The notes below the pieces were generated by a model. It saw only the letters and a list, made by a program, of their open reading frames with translations. It ran no database searches and had not been told where the DNA came from. The position numbers and the translations under genes were made by a program. Below, piece after piece: positions 52,429 through 62,737 of a stretch of 64,000 nt of DNA. This DNA is from Pseudomonas sp. R5(2019) (GTDB lineage: Bacteria; Pseudomonadota; Gammaproteobacteria; Pseudomonadales; Pseudomonadaceae): assembly GCF_009905435.1 (NCBI RefSeq), contig NZ_JAAAMT010000006.1:103380-167379 (forward strand), given 5' to 3'. Each line of letters begins with the position of its first letter. Within the stretch, counting starts at the first letter, position 1.

Positions 52429-54625
52429 CGCCTGCGCGTTCGGGGCCGGTGCGATGGTTGAGTTGATCGAGGATCGGCCGCAGGTCCTGAAGGCTGACCG
52501 GTCGGCTGAGCAGGTAGCCTTGCACGTAGTCGCAGCCGTAACGTTCGAGAAACTCATACTGCTGCACCGTTTCGACGCCTTCGGTGACCACCTGCAAATG
52601 CAGGGTATGGGCCATGACGATAATGGCCTGAACGATTTCCATGTCCTTGGTGCAGCGGGGCACATCCTGAATGAACGAGCGGTCGATCTTCAGGGTGTCC
52701 AGTGGTAGCTGCTTGAGGTAGGCCAGCGACGAGTAGCCGGTGCCGAAGTCGTCAATAGACAGCGAAACCCCCGACGCACGGATCTGCTTGAGTAAGGCAA
52801 TGGTCGCGTGGATGTTGCCCATCAGGGCGTTTTCGGTGACCTCAAGCTCCAGTCGTTCGGGGGCGACGCCGTTGCTTCTCAAGGCATCGGCGATTTCGTC
52901 GGGCAGCTCTTCGCGGCACAGGTTCAGAGCCGAGCAGTTCACCGAAATCTTCAGCTGTTCGCAGCCGTTATGGCTCAGGCGGCTGAGGTCGCGGCAGGCA
53001 CGGCGCAGCACCCAGACGTCCAGATCGGCGATCAGGCCGTTGGCTTCTGCGATGCCGATAAAACGGTCCGGGCTGAGCAGGCCGTGTTGCGGGTGTTGCC
53101 AGCGCACCAGGGCTTCGAGCTTGGTGACCTGGCCGGTCTTGACGTCGTAGATCGGCTGGTAATACAGCACCAGGCCGGTTTCTTCATACAGCGCAGTGCG
53201 CAATTCCTCCTCCAGTTGCAACTCCATGGTGGCCCGGGCCTTGAGGTTGGAACAGAAAAAATTCAGGTTGTTGCGACCGCTGCCCTTGGATTGGTAAAGC
53301 GCCAGGTCGGCGTTTTTCAACAGTTCTTCGCAGCTGTTGCCATCGTCAGGGAAGACGCTGATGCCAATGCTGGTGGTCATTACCATGCGCCGCCCGGCCA
53401 GGTCGATCGGTTCTTTCATCTTGTGCATGATGCGCTGGGCCAGGTGCCGGGCTTCATCACGGTGCTGCATGCCAATCAAAATGCAGAATTCGTCGCCGCC
53501 AAAACGCGCGACCACGTCATCAAAACTGCGGGTCGAATGCTTGATATGGCTGGCGATGACCTTGAGCATTTCATCGCCGGCATCGTGTCCCAGGCTGTCG
53601 TTGATCCGCTTGAAATGGTCGATGTCCAGAAACATGACGGCCAGCATGCCGTGGTCACCGTCCCGCCGCTCAGCGAGCTTTTCGGCGAAGATTTGATTGA
53701 AGCCGCGGCGGTTGACCAGGTTGGTGAGCGCATCGTAATGGGCCACCTGCTGAAGCGACACCCGCGCCTGATCAAGCTGGCTGAGCAGCGCATTGACCCG
53801 GCGCAGGTCGTGCTCCTTGCTCTGCAGTTTTTTGTCCGACAGGGCGGCGCTGATGCTGCTGGCAATCACCAATAAGGTGATGAAGGCGATGGTCAGGCTC
53901 AGTTCCAGGCTGTTGTTGGCGTCTTGCGCCAGCTGCAGTCTGTTGCCGTCCGGCACCACCAGCGTCATGGCCCACATGCCGGTGAAGTGAGTGCTGACGA
54001 TCCCCGCGCCCATCAACAGGCTGGCGCTGTACTTGAGCAATTGGTGATAAGGGCCACTGCCATGGCGAAAGTGGCGGGCCAGCAGCAGGGCGATCAGGCT
54101 GACGCTGATGGCAATGGCAAATGACAGGGCGACCACATCCAGGCGGTAATACTGCACCGCATTCGAACGCATGGCGGCCATGCCCAGATAGTGCATGCAG
54201 ACGATCCCCAGGCCGATCAGCACCGAAGCCTTGAGGTAGTGCAGGGCGTCGAGTTGCTGTCGGCCGAGGGTGTTCATGGCCAGGATGCCGGCCAGCAGCA
54301 TGATCATCAGCGAAGCGGCGGTGGTCGGCAGGTCGTAGCGAATCTCCAGCGGCGCCTGAAAAGCCAGCATATTGATGAAATGCATGGACCAGATACTGGC
54401 CGCCAGGCAGCACGCACCAGTCAAGCGCCATTGCCGCTGCGCGGTGCCGTGTTCGCCCTGGCTGACCCGTTCAGCCATGTCCAGGGTGGCGAAGCTGCCG
54501 GCGCTGGCCACCAGATAAGCAAGCAGCATCAGGAACACGTTGTGCTGGCAATCCAACAGCGTTTGACCATTCGGTGGCAGTTCGGCGAGTAAGTTCAACC
54601 CCAGCCATTCCATAGCATGCCCCAT
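52319..54625 (-). CDS. MHYT-GGDEF-EAL cyclic-di-GMP signalling protein
   Basis: About 768 residues. The N-terminal membrane region carries three MHYT-type motifs (SMHFINM, CMHYLGM, STHFTGM, between residues 80 and 220), proposed to bind copper and sense gases. GGDEF near residue 375 reads RFGGDEF (intact). EAL is also intact: KLEALVRW near 520, NCSALN, EVTENA, IDDFGTGYSSL, LKIDRSF and EGVET. It recalls MucR/NbdA. The start is uncertain; I use the Met at 54,625, though another Met at 54,613 (MEWLGLN) is possible. The last 36 codons overlap the convergent dehydrogenase gene. Confidence 0.88.
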   Translation of the reverse strand: MGHAMEWLGLNLLAELPPNGQTLLDCQHNVFLMLLAYLVASAGSFATLDMAERVSQGEHGTAQRQWRLTGACCLAASIWSMHFINMLAFQAPLEIRYDLPTTAASLMIMLLAGILAMNTLGRQQLDALHYLKASVLIGLGIVCMHYLGMAAMRSNAVQYYRLDVVALSFAIAISVSLIALLLARHFRHGSGPYHQLLKYSASLLMGAGIVSTHFTGMWAMTLVVPDGNRLQLAQDANNSLELSLTIAFITLLVIASSISAALSDKKLQSKEHDLRRVNALLSQLDQARVSLQQVAHYDALTNLVNRRGFNQIFAEKLAERRDGDHGMLAVMFLDIDHFKRINDSLGHDAGDEMLKVIASHIKHSTRSFDDVVARFGGDEFCILIGMQHRDEARHLAQRIMHKMKEPIDLAGRRMVMTTSIGISVFPDDGNSCEELLKNADLALYQSKGSGRNNLNFFCSNLKARATMELQLEEELRTALYEETGLVLYYQPIYDVKTGQVTKLEALVRWQHPQHGLLSPDRFIGIAEANGLIADLDVWVLRRACRDLSRLSHNGCEQLKISVNCSALNLCREELPDEIADALRSNGVAPERLELEVTENALMGNIHATIALLKQIRASGVSLSIDDFGTGYSSLAYLKQLPLDTLKIDRSFIQDVPRCTKDMEIVQAIIVMAHTLHLQVVTEGVETVQQYEFLERYGCDYVQGYLLSRPVSLQDLRPILDQLNHRTGPERAGVSPVPLLRGIDGPVLRDLFQENPGCRASASVARPVR

Positions 54626-54925
54626 CACTGAGTCATCGAATGTCCCCCGGCACTCGCGGAGACCAGTGTCCAAAGTATAGGGGTTTGCCTAAAAGTTCCC
54701 GGCCTGATGGCAGTTTGACTCCAATGATTTCGCAATCAACGTCATAACGAAAAATGCTAAGGGCGCTGTTTTGTTGCAATTGACTATTATCAAACCGGCG
54801 AATGATTGCAGACAGGTGCGCGGCTGTTTCCTAGATTCAGGACTCGATCACGGCAGCCGTCGTGGCCGGTTACGCTCGCGAGCCGGCCATCACGGATCTC
54901 CAATAACGATAAAAGGGACTGACCG
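54626..54925. other. Divergent promoter region, EAL gene / MFS gene
   Basis: A 300-base gap. A/T-rich stretches around 54,720-54,790 may contain promoters; no gene, repeat or clear operator is visible. Confidence 0.5.
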
Positions 54926-56269
54926 ATGCAGAACTCGACCCAAGCGGCGAATGCCTGGCGCATTTTGTTCCTGCTGTTTCTGGCCAACCTGTTCAACTTT
55001 TTCGACCGCACCATTCCGGCGATCATCATCGAGCCGATTCGCCTCGAGTGGCACCTGAGCGACTTCCAGCTGGGCCTGATCGGTACGGCCTTTACCATCG
55101 TTTATGCAATCGCCGGCTTGCCGTTGGGGCGTATGGCCGACACCGGCTCGCGTAGAAAACTGATGGGCTGGGGCCTGGCGGTGTGGAGTGGGCTGACGGC
55201 GGTCAATGGCCTGGTCGGCAGTTTCTGGAGTTTTCTGCTGGTGCGCATGGGGGTGGGGATCGGCGAAGCCAGTTATGCGCCTGCGGCCAACTCGTTGATC
55301 GGTGACCTGTTTCCAGCCCACCGTCGGGCACGGGCCATGGGCATCTTCATGCTGGGGCTGCCGTTGGGGCTGCTGCTGGCGTTTTTCACGATCGGCGCGA
55401 TGGTCCAGGCGTTCGACAGCTGGCGCGCGCCGTTCTTTATCGCGGCGATTCCCGGGTTGATCCTGGCCATTTTCATGTTTTTCATTCGCGAGCCGGCGCG
55501 TGGAGCCGCGGAAACCGTTGCCATCTCTCAGGCGCCGGTTGACCGGCCGATGCGTCGGGTGCTGACGATTCCAACCTTTGGCTGGCTGGTACTGGCCGGG
55601 CTGACCTTCAATTTCGCGACCTATGCCTGCAACGCGTTCATGGTGCCGATGCTGCAACGTTACTTTCTGCTGCCTTTGCAGGAGGCCGCGGTCGCGACGG
55701 GCGTGATTGTCGGCCTGACCGGCCTGGTGGGCTTGACCCTGGGCGGCTGGATCGCTGATCGCATTCACCAGCGAATCGCCAATGGCCGGCTGCTGTTCGC
55801 GGCGGCCAGCATGCTGGTTGCCACAGTGGGAACCGGCTGGGCCTTACAGGCCGGGCGTGTCGAAATCGGGGTGTTTGTGGCGGTGTTCAGCCTCGGCTGG
55901 CTGTTTGCGTATAACTTCTACACCTGCGTCTACACCGCGATCCAGGACGTGGTGCAACCGCGGCTGCGGGCCACGGCGATGGCGTTGTTCTTTGCCGGTC
56001 TGTATCTGTTGGGCGGTGGCCTGGGGCCGGTGGTGGTGGGGCTGTTATCGGACCACTTCGCCCAGGCGGCGATGATCGAGGCGGGCGCCGGGCAAATGAG
56101 CGAGGCGTTCAAGGCCGTGGGGTTGCACGATGCGATGTATTTGATACCGGTGGCGTTGATGCTGACGCTGGTGTTTCTGTTGCAAGCGTCGCGGTGTTTC
56201 AGCCGGGATGCGCAGCGGATGCGCGAGGGGATGGAAGCTGAGGGGGCGGGGGTGCCGGCTGCAATTTAA
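54926..56269 (+). CDS. MFS transporter, spinster/hexuronate-like
   Basis: A 447-residue major facilitator with 12 predicted helices. NLFNFFDRTIPAIIIEPI (helix 1, residues 20-37), the loop 2-3 motif GRMADTGSRRKLMGW near 68 and MGVGIGEASYAPAANSLIGDLFP near 112 match the spinster-like subfamily (TIGR/SpnS). The substrate is unknown; this group is linked to aromatic acids and sphingolipids. Single gene. Confidence 0.88.
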   Translation: MQNSTQAANAWRILFLLFLANLFNFFDRTIPAIIIEPIRLEWHLSDFQLGLIGTAFTIVYAIAGLPLGRMADTGSRRKLMGWGLAVWSGLTAVNGLVGSFWSFLLVRMGVGIGEASYAPAANSLIGDLFPAHRRARAMGIFMLGLPLGLLLAFFTIGAMVQAFDSWRAPFFIAAIPGLILAIFMFFIREPARGAAETVAISQAPVDRPMRRVLTIPTFGWLVLAGLTFNFATYACNAFMVPMLQRYFLLPLQEAAVATGVIVGLTGLVGLTLGGWIADRIHQRIANGRLLFAAASMLVATVGTGWALQAGRVEIGVFVAVFSLGWLFAYNFYTCVYTAIQDVVQPRLRATAMALFFAGLYLLGGGLGPVVVGLLSDHFAQAAMIEAGAGQMSEAFKAVGLHDAMYLIPVALMLTLVFLLQASRCFSRDAQRMREGMEAEGAGVPAAI

Positions 56270-56281
56270 GTTTTTGCCCTA

Positions 56282-56380
56282 TGTAGGAGCGGACCTGGCC
56301 GCGATGGCCTGCGCAGCAGGCCCCTGCCGGAGCGAACCGGGGCCGCTGTGCGGCCCATCGCGGCCCGGTCCGCTCCTACA
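56282..56380. repeat. REP-type inverted repeat pair (family B)
   Basis: TGTAGGAGCGGACCTGGCCG and the complementary arm CGGCCCGGTCCGCTCCTACA enclose about 60 bases, between convergent MFS and rapA genes. Confidence 0.87.
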
Positions 56381-56397
56381 CGGGGGTTGTGGGGGAC

Positions 56398-59244
56398 TTA
56401 GCCCGCCACCAACACCCGAATCGCTTCCAGGCGCAGCGCCGCTTTATCCAGCATCGCCAACCCTTGTTCACGCAGCTCGCGCAGCGCTTCGATCTCACTG
56501 TCGCGCACGGTCGGGTTGACGGCCTGCAGGGCGGTCAAGCGCGCCAGCTCTTCATCGGTCTCGGCCGCCAGGCGATGCTGGGCTTGCGCCACGCGTTCGA
56601 TATGACGCGGCGCGACCTTGGTTTCACCGGCGTTGATGCGCGGCCCGAGGCTGTCACGCTGGGCCTGGATGAACTTGTTGGCACTGGCCTTTGGCACGCT
56701 TTCAAGCTGCTCGTTCAGGGTCTCGAAGGCCACCCGTGGCGCCAGGTCGTTGCCGTTGGCGTCGAGCAGGCAGCGCAGCGCAGCCGGCGGCAGGTAGCGG
56801 CCCAGCTGCAGGGCGCGCGGGGCGACCACTTCGCTGACGTACAAGAGTTCCAGCAGCACGGTGCCCGGCTTGAGCGCCTTGTTCTTGATCAGTGCCACGG
56901 CGGTGTTGCCCATGGAGCCGGACAGCACCAGGTCCATGCCGCCTTGCACCATCGGGTGCTCCCAGGTGATGAACTGCATGTCTTCGCGAGACAGCGCCTG
57001 GTTGCGATCGTAGGTGATGGTCACGCCTTCGTCGTCGCCCAGCGGGAAGCTGGCGTCGAGCATTTTTTCGCTCGGCTTGAGGATCAGGGCGTTTTCCGAA
57101 TGGTCTTCGCTGTCGATGCCAAAGGCGTCGAACAGCGTTTCCATGTAGATCGGCAGGGTGAACTGGTCATCCTGCTCCAGAATCGCTTCGACCAGTTCCT
57201 GACCTTCGCCGGCACCCCCGGAGTTGAGTTCCAGCAGGCGGTCGCGGCCGGTATGCAGTTCGGCCTCCAGGCGCTCGCGTTCGGTGCGGGCTTCATTGAC
57301 CAACGCTTGCCACTGATCATCGTCACCGCCTTCGAGCAGCGGCAGCAGGCGCGGGCCGAACTGGTGCTGCAGGGCGTTGCCGGTCGGGCAAGTGTTGAGA
57401 AAGGCGTTGAGCGCTTCGTGGTACCACTGGAACAGGCGCTCTTGCGGACTGTCCTGCAGGTGCGGCACGTGCACCTCGATGATGTGCTTCTGGCCGATCC
57501 GGTCCAGACGGCCGATCCGCTGCTCGAGCAGGTCCGGGTGGGCCGGCAGGTCGAACAGCACCAGGTGGTGGGAGAACTGGAAGTTACGGCCTTCACTGCC
57601 GATTTCCGAACAGATCAGTACCTGGGCGCCAAACTCTTCATCGGCGAAGTAGGCGGCCGCACGGTCACGTTCCAGGATGCTCATGCCTTCATGGAACACC
57701 GTGGCCGGGATGCCGGAGCGCACGCGCAGGGCGTCTTCCAGGTCCATCGCGGTTTCGGCGTGGGCGCAGATCACCAGCACCTTGACCCGCTTGAGCATCT
57801 TCAGGGTGTCGATCAGCCACTCGACGCGCGGGTCGAAGCGCCACCAGCGTTCTTCGTCGCTGGTGTCGGCCTGGGACTGGAAGTTGACTTCCGGGTACAG
57901 GTCGGCGTGCTCGCCCAGCGGCAGTTCCATGTACTGGTCGGGGTTGGGCAGCGGGTAGGGGTGCAGTTTGCGCTCGGGGAAGCCCTGAACCGCGGCGCGG
58001 GTGTTACGGAACAGCACGCGGCCGGTGCCGTGGCGGTCGAGCAGTTCACGGATCAGGCGTGCGCTGGCCTCGGTGTCGCCATCGCTGACGGCGGCCAGCA
58101 GGGCATCGCCTTCAGCGCCCAGGAAGCCCTGAATGGTAGCGTGGGCCTTGGGCGACAGGCGGCCTTTGTCGAGCAGTTCCTGGACCGCTTCGGCCACCGG
58201 ACGGTAGTTGTCGCTCTCGGCGCGGAAGGCGGCCAGGTCGTGGAAACGGTTCGGGTCAAGCAGGCGCAGACGGGCGAAGTGGCTGTCCTGGCCCAGTTGT
58301 TCCGGGGTGGCGGTCAGCAGCAGTACGCCGGGGATCACTTCGGCCAGTTGCTCGACCAGCGCGTATTCAGGGCTCACCTGGTCCTCGTGCCAGACCAGGT
58401 GGTGCGCTTCGTCGACCACCAGCAGGTCCCAGCCGGCGGCGAACAGTGCGTCCTGAGCCTTCTCGTCTTCGGTCAGCCACTCCAGCGCAACCAGCGCTAG
58501 TTGGGCGTCTTCGAACGGGTTGCTGGCGTCGCTTTCGATAAAGCGCTCGGCATCGAACAGCGCCACTTCGAGGTTGAAGCGCCGACGCATTTCCACCAGC
58601 CACTGGTGCTGCAGGTTTTCCGGTACCAGGATCAACACGCGGCTGGCGCGCCCGGACAGCAGCTGGCGATGGATCACCAGGCCCGCTTCGATGGTTTTAC
58701 CCAGGCCCACTTCGTCGGCCAGCAAAACCCGTGGTGCGATCCGGTCGGCGACTTCGCGGGCGATGTGCAGTTGGTGCGCAATTGGCTGGGCACGCACGCC
58801 GCCCAGGCCCCAGAGCGAGGACTGCAACTGGCGGCTGGTGTGCTCCAGGGTGTTGTAACGCAGCGAGAACCACGCCAGCGGGTCGATCTGCCCGGCAAAC
58901 AGGCGGTCACTGGCCAGGCGGAACTGAATAAAGTTCGACAGCTGGGTTTCCGGCAGCGTGCAGGCTTCGTTCTGGGCGTTGAGGCCGTGGTAGACCTGCA
59001 ACCCGTCGATGTCCTCGACTTCGCGCACGGTCATTTTCCAGCCTTCGAAATGGGTGATGGAGTCGCCCGGCGAGAAGCGCACGCGGGTCAACGGCGCGTT
59101 GCGCAGTGCATACTGGCGGGTGTCGCCAGTGGCCGGGTAGAGCACGGTCAACAAGCGACCGTCCTGTGCCAGGATAGTCCCCAGACCTAGCTCAGCTTCG
59201 CTGTCACTAATCCAGCGTTGCCCCGGTTGATACTGCTGCGCCAT
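56398..59244 (-). CDS. rapA: RNA polymerase-associated ATPase RapA (HepA)
   Basis: A 948-residue SWI2/SNF2 protein that frees stalled RNA polymerase. N-terminal tudor-like domains (residues 1-110), Walker [16 protein letters not shown] near 175, DEAHH near 280, LLTATPEQ near 310, helicase C-terminal motifs [12 protein letters not shown] and [11 protein letters not shown] near 570, then the long RapA C-terminal region. Length equals the family (about 950-970). Single gene. Confidence 0.96.
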   Translation of the reverse strand: MAQQYQPGQRWISDSEAELGLGTILAQDGRLLTVLYPATGDTRQYALRNAPLTRVRFSPGDSITHFEGWKMTVREVEDIDGLQVYHGLNAQNEACTLPETQLSNFIQFRLASDRLFAGQIDPLAWFSLRYNTLEHTSRQLQSSLWGLGGVRAQPIAHQLHIAREVADRIAPRVLLADEVGLGKTIEAGLVIHRQLLSGRASRVLILVPENLQHQWLVEMRRRFNLEVALFDAERFIESDASNPFEDAQLALVALEWLTEDEKAQDALFAAGWDLLVVDEAHHLVWHEDQVSPEYALVEQLAEVIPGVLLLTATPEQLGQDSHFARLRLLDPNRFHDLAAFRAESDNYRPVAEAVQELLDKGRLSPKAHATIQGFLGAEGDALLAAVSDGDTEASARLIRELLDRHGTGRVLFRNTRAAVQGFPERKLHPYPLPNPDQYMELPLGEHADLYPEVNFQSQADTSDEERWWRFDPRVEWLIDTLKMLKRVKVLVICAHAETAMDLEDALRVRSGIPATVFHEGMSILERDRAAAYFADEEFGAQVLICSEIGSEGRNFQFSHHLVLFDLPAHPDLLEQRIGRLDRIGQKHIIEVHVPHLQDSPQERLFQWYHEALNAFLNTCPTGNALQHQFGPRLLPLLEGGDDDQWQALVNEARTERERLEAELHTGRDRLLELNSGGAGEGQELVEAILEQDDQFTLPIYMETLFDAFGIDSEDHSENALILKPSEKMLDASFPLGDDEGVTITYDRNQALSREDMQFITWEHPMVQGGMDLVLSGSMGNTAVALIKNKALKPGTVLLELLYVSEVVAPRALQLGRYLPPAALRCLLDANGNDLAPRVAFETLNEQLESVPKASANKFIQAQRDSLGPRINAGETKVAPRHIERVAQAQHRLAAETDEELARLTALQAVNPTVRDSEIEALRELREQGLAMLDKAALRLEAIRVLVAG

Positions 59245-59439
59245 GCTGCCTGTCTCCCGCCATGAAAAAGCCGACTATGTTAACGGATCGGGCCCCTGAG
59301 GCCAAAGACTCTCGTTGCTGATCACGATCAAGGGTGCATGGGCTGAGGCACTTGTTCGCGCCTTGTCGGTCCATGACATGTGTGCCATTCAAGTTTTGCC
59401 GCCGACGGCCGACAGACTCAAGACAGGAGAGCCCAAGCC

Positions 59440-59769
59440 ATGCTGCCGCCGATCATTCCGCTGAGTGTCATCCCGGTCACCTCGCAACTGGACCCGGTCA
59501 AGCAGGCACCGAGCATCCCGCCGGTAGTGCCGGCGCAGCCGACCTCCAGTGACAGCGCCATCGACCTCAAGCAGCGCGACCCGCACGAAGCGGCCCTGTT
59601 GCTGCGCGAAGAACAGCACCGCCAGCAGCGGCAACGCCAGGGTGAGCAGGGCGCCGAAGCTTATCTGGCGATCCCTGGTGACGAACTCAACGCCGACAAC
59701 ACCGTGCCGGTGGCGCCGCTTATTGACGACGAGCCGCGGCAGGGGTTGATTGTCGATATCGAAGTCTAG
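59440..59769 (+). CDS. Conserved-type hypothetical protein
   Basis: A 109-residue protein. The N-terminal half is Pro-rich (MLPPIIPLSVIPVTSQLDP), the centre has a charged helix (DPHEAALLLREEQHRQQRQR) and the C-terminus is acidic (DDEPRQGLIVDIEV). AGGAGA lies upstream of the Met at 59,440. I know no function. It begins a run of three small + strand genes. Confidence 0.65.
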   Translation: MLPPIIPLSVIPVTSQLDPVKQAPSIPPVVPAQPTSSDSAIDLKQRDPHEAALLLREEQHRQQRQRQGEQGAEAYLAIPGDELNADNTVPVAPLIDDEPRQGLIVDIEV

Positions 59770-59832
59770 ACTGGCAAGCCGCTCTCGCATTGCGCATTAT
59801 TGGGCCTTGCGTGCAACGACTGTGCAGACACC

Positions 59833-59991
59833 ATGAGCCAAGACGACAAACTGATCGACCTCAGCACCGAACGCGCCAAGCGCGTCCACGACCTCAATGA
59901 AAAGCGCCTGAACGAAGTGCGTCAGGCATTCGAGCAGGCCATGCCGCTGGGCAAGCCGAAAAAGAAACCGAAAAAACCCAAGAAGCGCTGA
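59833..59991 (+). CDS. Small basic-tailed protein
   Basis: A 52-residue protein: MSQDDKLIDLSTERAKRVHD, then an amphipathic helix and a Lys/Pro tail (KPKKKPKKPKKR). Start at the Met at 59,833. The helix plus basic tail suggests nucleic-acid or membrane contact. Function unknown; no strong ribosome binding site is visible. Confidence 0.6.
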   Translation: MSQDDKLIDLSTERAKRVHDLNEKRLNEVRQAFEQAMPLGKPKKKPKKPKKR

Positions 59992-60124
59992 AAAAATTGA
60001 TGCAGATCAGTTCTGCATCTTCCCCGCGCGCTCGCCCGTAAGCGCCATTGATCTCGGTCAATTTTCCCTTTGCTGCTTGCTGTAACGTTGCCTTCACACA
60101 CAGAAGCCAGCGAAGGGGGTCATC

Positions 60125-60241
60125 ATGTTTCTCGACAACGTGGTTATCGCCGGTGTCATCACGGTCGGCCTGATGCTGATGTTTTTCGCTGGATTGGGGA
60201 TCTTTATCTGGAAGGACTCGCACAAGCGCAAGCAGCGCTGA
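60125..60241 (+). CDS. ccoM: 38-residue single-helix membrane protein, probably CcoM
   Basis: A gene too short for ordinary ORF calling. The product MFLDNVVIAGVITVGLMLMF continues AGLGIFIWKDSHKRKQR and stops. One membrane helix spans residues 5-27, with a basic C-terminus, and GAAGGGGG is an ideal ribosome binding site five bases upstream. Helix, length and the FIWKDSHK end recall CcoM, the small extra subunit of cbb3 cytochrome oxidase from P. stutzeri. The name is from memory; the gene itself is well supported by its site, length and terminator. Confidence 0.65.
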   Translation: MFLDNVVIAGVITVGLMLMFFAGLGIFIWKDSHKRKQR

Positions 60242-60272
60242 AGCCTTCCGGTTCACGAGCACGCAAGGCATT

Positions 60273-60303
60273 TTGGGCGACTTCGGTCGCCCTTTTTTTT
60301 TTG
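60273..60303 (+). terminator. Rho-independent terminator
   Basis: GGGCGA-CTTC-GGTCGCCC (tetraloop-type hairpin) with a ten-base T-tract, 32 bases after the 38-residue gene. Confidence 0.9.
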
Positions 60304-60330
60304 CGCGTCAATTCCCTTACTGACGCGTCC

Positions 60331-60417
60331 TGTAGGAGCGGATTTATCCGCGAATAGCCTCACCGCAGTTTCCCTGACACACCGCAGCGAAACTATTCGC
60401 GGATAAATCCGCTCACA
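60331..60417. repeat. REP-type inverted repeat pair (family A)
   Basis: TGTAGGAGCGGATTTATCCG and its complement CGGATAAATCCGCTCACA, with 45 bases between the arms. Third copy of the 685-770 family. Confidence 0.85.
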
Positions 60418-60544
60418 TTCTCCGGTGCGAGCTGGCAAAAATACTGCTGGACGGTAAATAGTTAGCTAGCTAATAATTCGACTCCTCAACCCATCCCGCT
60501 TATCTCTGTCTATCGTTACAACGTCGCTCCCCAAGGTCTGATCT

Positions 60545-62533
60545 GTGCCCATCACCCTGCAAGCGTTGTTTGCGCCCAACAAGCTGGCCCTTCAGTTCGC
60601 CCTGAAAACGCTGCTCGGTGGCGGCCTGGCCCTGTGGCTGGCGATGCGCTGGGGGCTGGAGCAGCCGGCCTGGGCGCTGATGACCGCCTTTATCGTGGCC
60701 CAGCCACTCTCGGGCATGGTGGTCCAGAAGGGTCTGGCGCGGCTGTTGGGGACACTGGTCGGGACGATCATGTCGGTGGCGTTTATCGGCCTGTTTGCCC
60801 AGACGCCCTGGCTGTTCATCTTCGCCCTGGCGCTGTGGCTGGCCTTGTGCACCGCCTGCTCGACCCTGCTGCGCAGCGCCTGGGCCTACTCCTTTGTGCT
60901 GGCGGGCTACACCGTGGCGATTATCGCGTTGCCGTCGGTCAATACGCCGCTGGGGGTGTTTGACCAGGCGGTGGCGCGTTGCACTGAAATCTGCCTGGGG
61001 ATTGTGTGCGCGACAGTGACCAGCGCCTTGCTCTGGCCACTGCGCGTGGAGCAGCAACTGGCCGGGCAGGCACGTCAGGCCTGGGTCAGCGGCCTGCAGG
61101 CGGCCAGTGCCGCACTGGTCGGTGAGGCGCAGGGGCGCAAAGGCCTGCTGGAGATCCTCGGGCGTATCGTGGCAGTCGATTCCCAGCGCGAGCATGCCTG
61201 GTTCGAAGGCAGTGTCGGCCGCGAGCGTGGCCGGGCCGTTCGCGCGCTGAGCCAGAAACTGCTGATTCTGCTGCGCATCTCCCGCTCGGTGCGGCGCCAG
61301 TGGCGTCAGCTTGATGAGGCCGAAGCGGCGCGGCTGGCGCCCTGGTTTACCGAAGTGGATGCCGCGCTGGCCAACCCTGACCAGCCGACCTTGCTGCTGT
61401 TGCGCCAGCGCATCTGGGGTGCTGCCCAGGATGAGGCCAACAGCAGCGCCGAACATTACTGCCTGGCCCGCCTGACCCTGCTGCTGGACAACGCCATGGC
61501 CGCGACCCTGGCGCTGCGTTCGGTAGAGGAGGGCAAGGCACCGGCCGACCTGCCCGCCAGCCTGGCCGTGCACCGGGATGTGCCGCTGGCGTTGCTGTTT
61601 GGCTCACGCAGTGCCTTGGCGTTTTTGGCCATGGCCAGTTTCTGGATGGCCACCGGCTGGGTCTCGGCGCCGGGCGGGCTGGTGCTCACCTGCGTGGTCT
61701 GCATGCTGTTTGCCAGCCGCGAAAACGGTGCGCAGATTGGCCTGAGTTTTTTGCGCGGCATTTTGCTGGCCTTGCCGGTGGCGTTTCTGGTCGGGCAGAT
61801 TCTGCTGCCGCAGTGGAGCAGCTTCGCCATGCTCTGCCTGGGGATGGGCGTACCGTTGTTTTTCGGTGCACTGGGCATGGCCAACCCGCGCATCGGCGCG
61901 ACGGCCACGTCCTACTGCCTGCACTTTATTGTGCTGGTGTCGCCGCTGAACAACATGACCTTTGACGTCGCCGCCTTCCTCAACAACGGCCAGGCCATGC
62001 TGGTGGGCGTCGGCGCAGCGGTGCTGGCGTTCAAGCTGCTGGTCCTGCGCAACCCGGCATGGCATGGCCGGCGCTTGCGCGCCGCGACCCAGAGCGACCT
62101 GGTGCGCCTGACCCGACGTGACCTGCGCGGTGCCGAAACCTGGTTTGGCGGGCGCATGGCTGACCGTTTGCTGCAACTGGCACGTCACCACAACGCCTTG
62201 CCCGAGCACGAGCGCGGACAGTGGGACGATGGCGTGCACAGCCTCGACCTGGGGGACGAGTTGCTGCATCTGCGCTTGTGCCTGGCGGTTGCTCAAGCAC
62301 CGCTCGCCGATGACCAGCGCCGTTACCTGGAAACCCTGGAAAAAGTGCTGGCGCGTGGGCCCGCCGGTGATTGCGCCGATGACCTGACAGCCGCCAGCGC
62401 CACGTTTATCCGCGCGCTGCAAGCGCAGCCGCCCAGTGATGCGCTGCGGCTGGCCGAAGGCGCGGTGTTGCAACTGCAAAACAGCTGGCGCACCTGGTGC
62501 CGCCGGCAGGAGGAACTGCATGGGATTGCGTGA
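60545..62533 (+). CDS. FUSC-family efflux pump, AaeB-like
   Basis: A 662-residue inner-membrane protein in the aromatic-acid exporter (FUSC/AaeB) family: a first block of six helices (residues 15-165), a cytoplasmic helical domain, a second helix block (about 350-500, LVLTCVVCMLFASRENGAQIGL) and a second cytoplasmic domain. The start is GTG at 60,545. The next gene begins 14 bases before its stop, and an AaeA-like adaptor follows, so this is a three-gene efflux operon. Substrate unknown; p-hydroxybenzoate in E. coli AaeAB. Confidence 0.9.
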   Translation: MPITLQALFAPNKLALQFALKTLLGGGLALWLAMRWGLEQPAWALMTAFIVAQPLSGMVVQKGLARLLGTLVGTIMSVAFIGLFAQTPWLFIFALALWLALCTACSTLLRSAWAYSFVLAGYTVAIIALPSVNTPLGVFDQAVARCTEICLGIVCATVTSALLWPLRVEQQLAGQARQAWVSGLQAASAALVGEAQGRKGLLEILGRIVAVDSQREHAWFEGSVGRERGRAVRALSQKLLILLRISRSVRRQWRQLDEAEAARLAPWFTEVDAALANPDQPTLLLLRQRIWGAAQDEANSSAEHYCLARLTLLLDNAMAATLALRSVEEGKAPADLPASLAVHRDVPLALLFGSRSALAFLAMASFWMATGWVSAPGGLVLTCVVCMLFASRENGAQIGLSFLRGILLALPVAFLVGQILLPQWSSFAMLCLGMGVPLFFGALGMANPRIGATATSYCLHFIVLVSPLNNMTFDVAAFLNNGQAMLVGVGAAVLAFKLLVLRNPAWHGRRLRAATQSDLVRLTRRDLRGAETWFGGRMADRLLQLARHHNALPEHERGQWDDGVHSLDLGDELLHLRLCLAVAQAPLADDQRRYLETLEKVLARGPAGDCADDLTAASATFIRALQAQPPSDALRLAEGAVLQLQNSWRTWCRRQEELHGIA

Positions 62534-62726
62534 ATGGGCCCTGGGCGGCGTGCTGCTGAGCCCGTTTCTGGTGTACGTGTTGTTGGCCCTGGTGTTGACC
62601 GGCGTGCTGCGCCTGATGATCCGTGTGACCTCGCTGGGGCGCTGGATCTGGCATGAGGCGTTGTTCGACTGTGCGTTGTTCGTTTGTTTGCTGGCGCTTG
62701 TGACGAGCGTGCTGGGACCCTTATAG
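62520..62726 (+). CDS. DUF1656 small membrane protein
   Basis: A 68-residue protein with two helices (residues 7-28 and 45-65); MGLREWALGGVLLSPFLVY is typical DUF1656. It overlaps the pump gene by 14 bases and is followed 11 bases later by the adaptor. GGAGGA lies upstream. It always sits between AaeB- and AaeA-type genes; function unknown. Confidence 0.9.
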   Translation: MGLREWALGGVLLSPFLVYVLLALVLTGVLRLMIRVTSLGRWIWHEALFDCALFVCLLALVTSVLGPL

Positions 62727-62737
62727 GAGTTTTGATC

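Noticed and set aside
56389..58500. 703-codon + strand open frame
   Set aside because: Antisense shadow of rapA, rich in Val/Gln/Gly as expected for such frames.
59999..60019. GATGCAGA/TCTGCATC hairpin as terminator
   Set aside because: Stem is perfect but there is no T-tract; a stronger terminator lies at 60,273.
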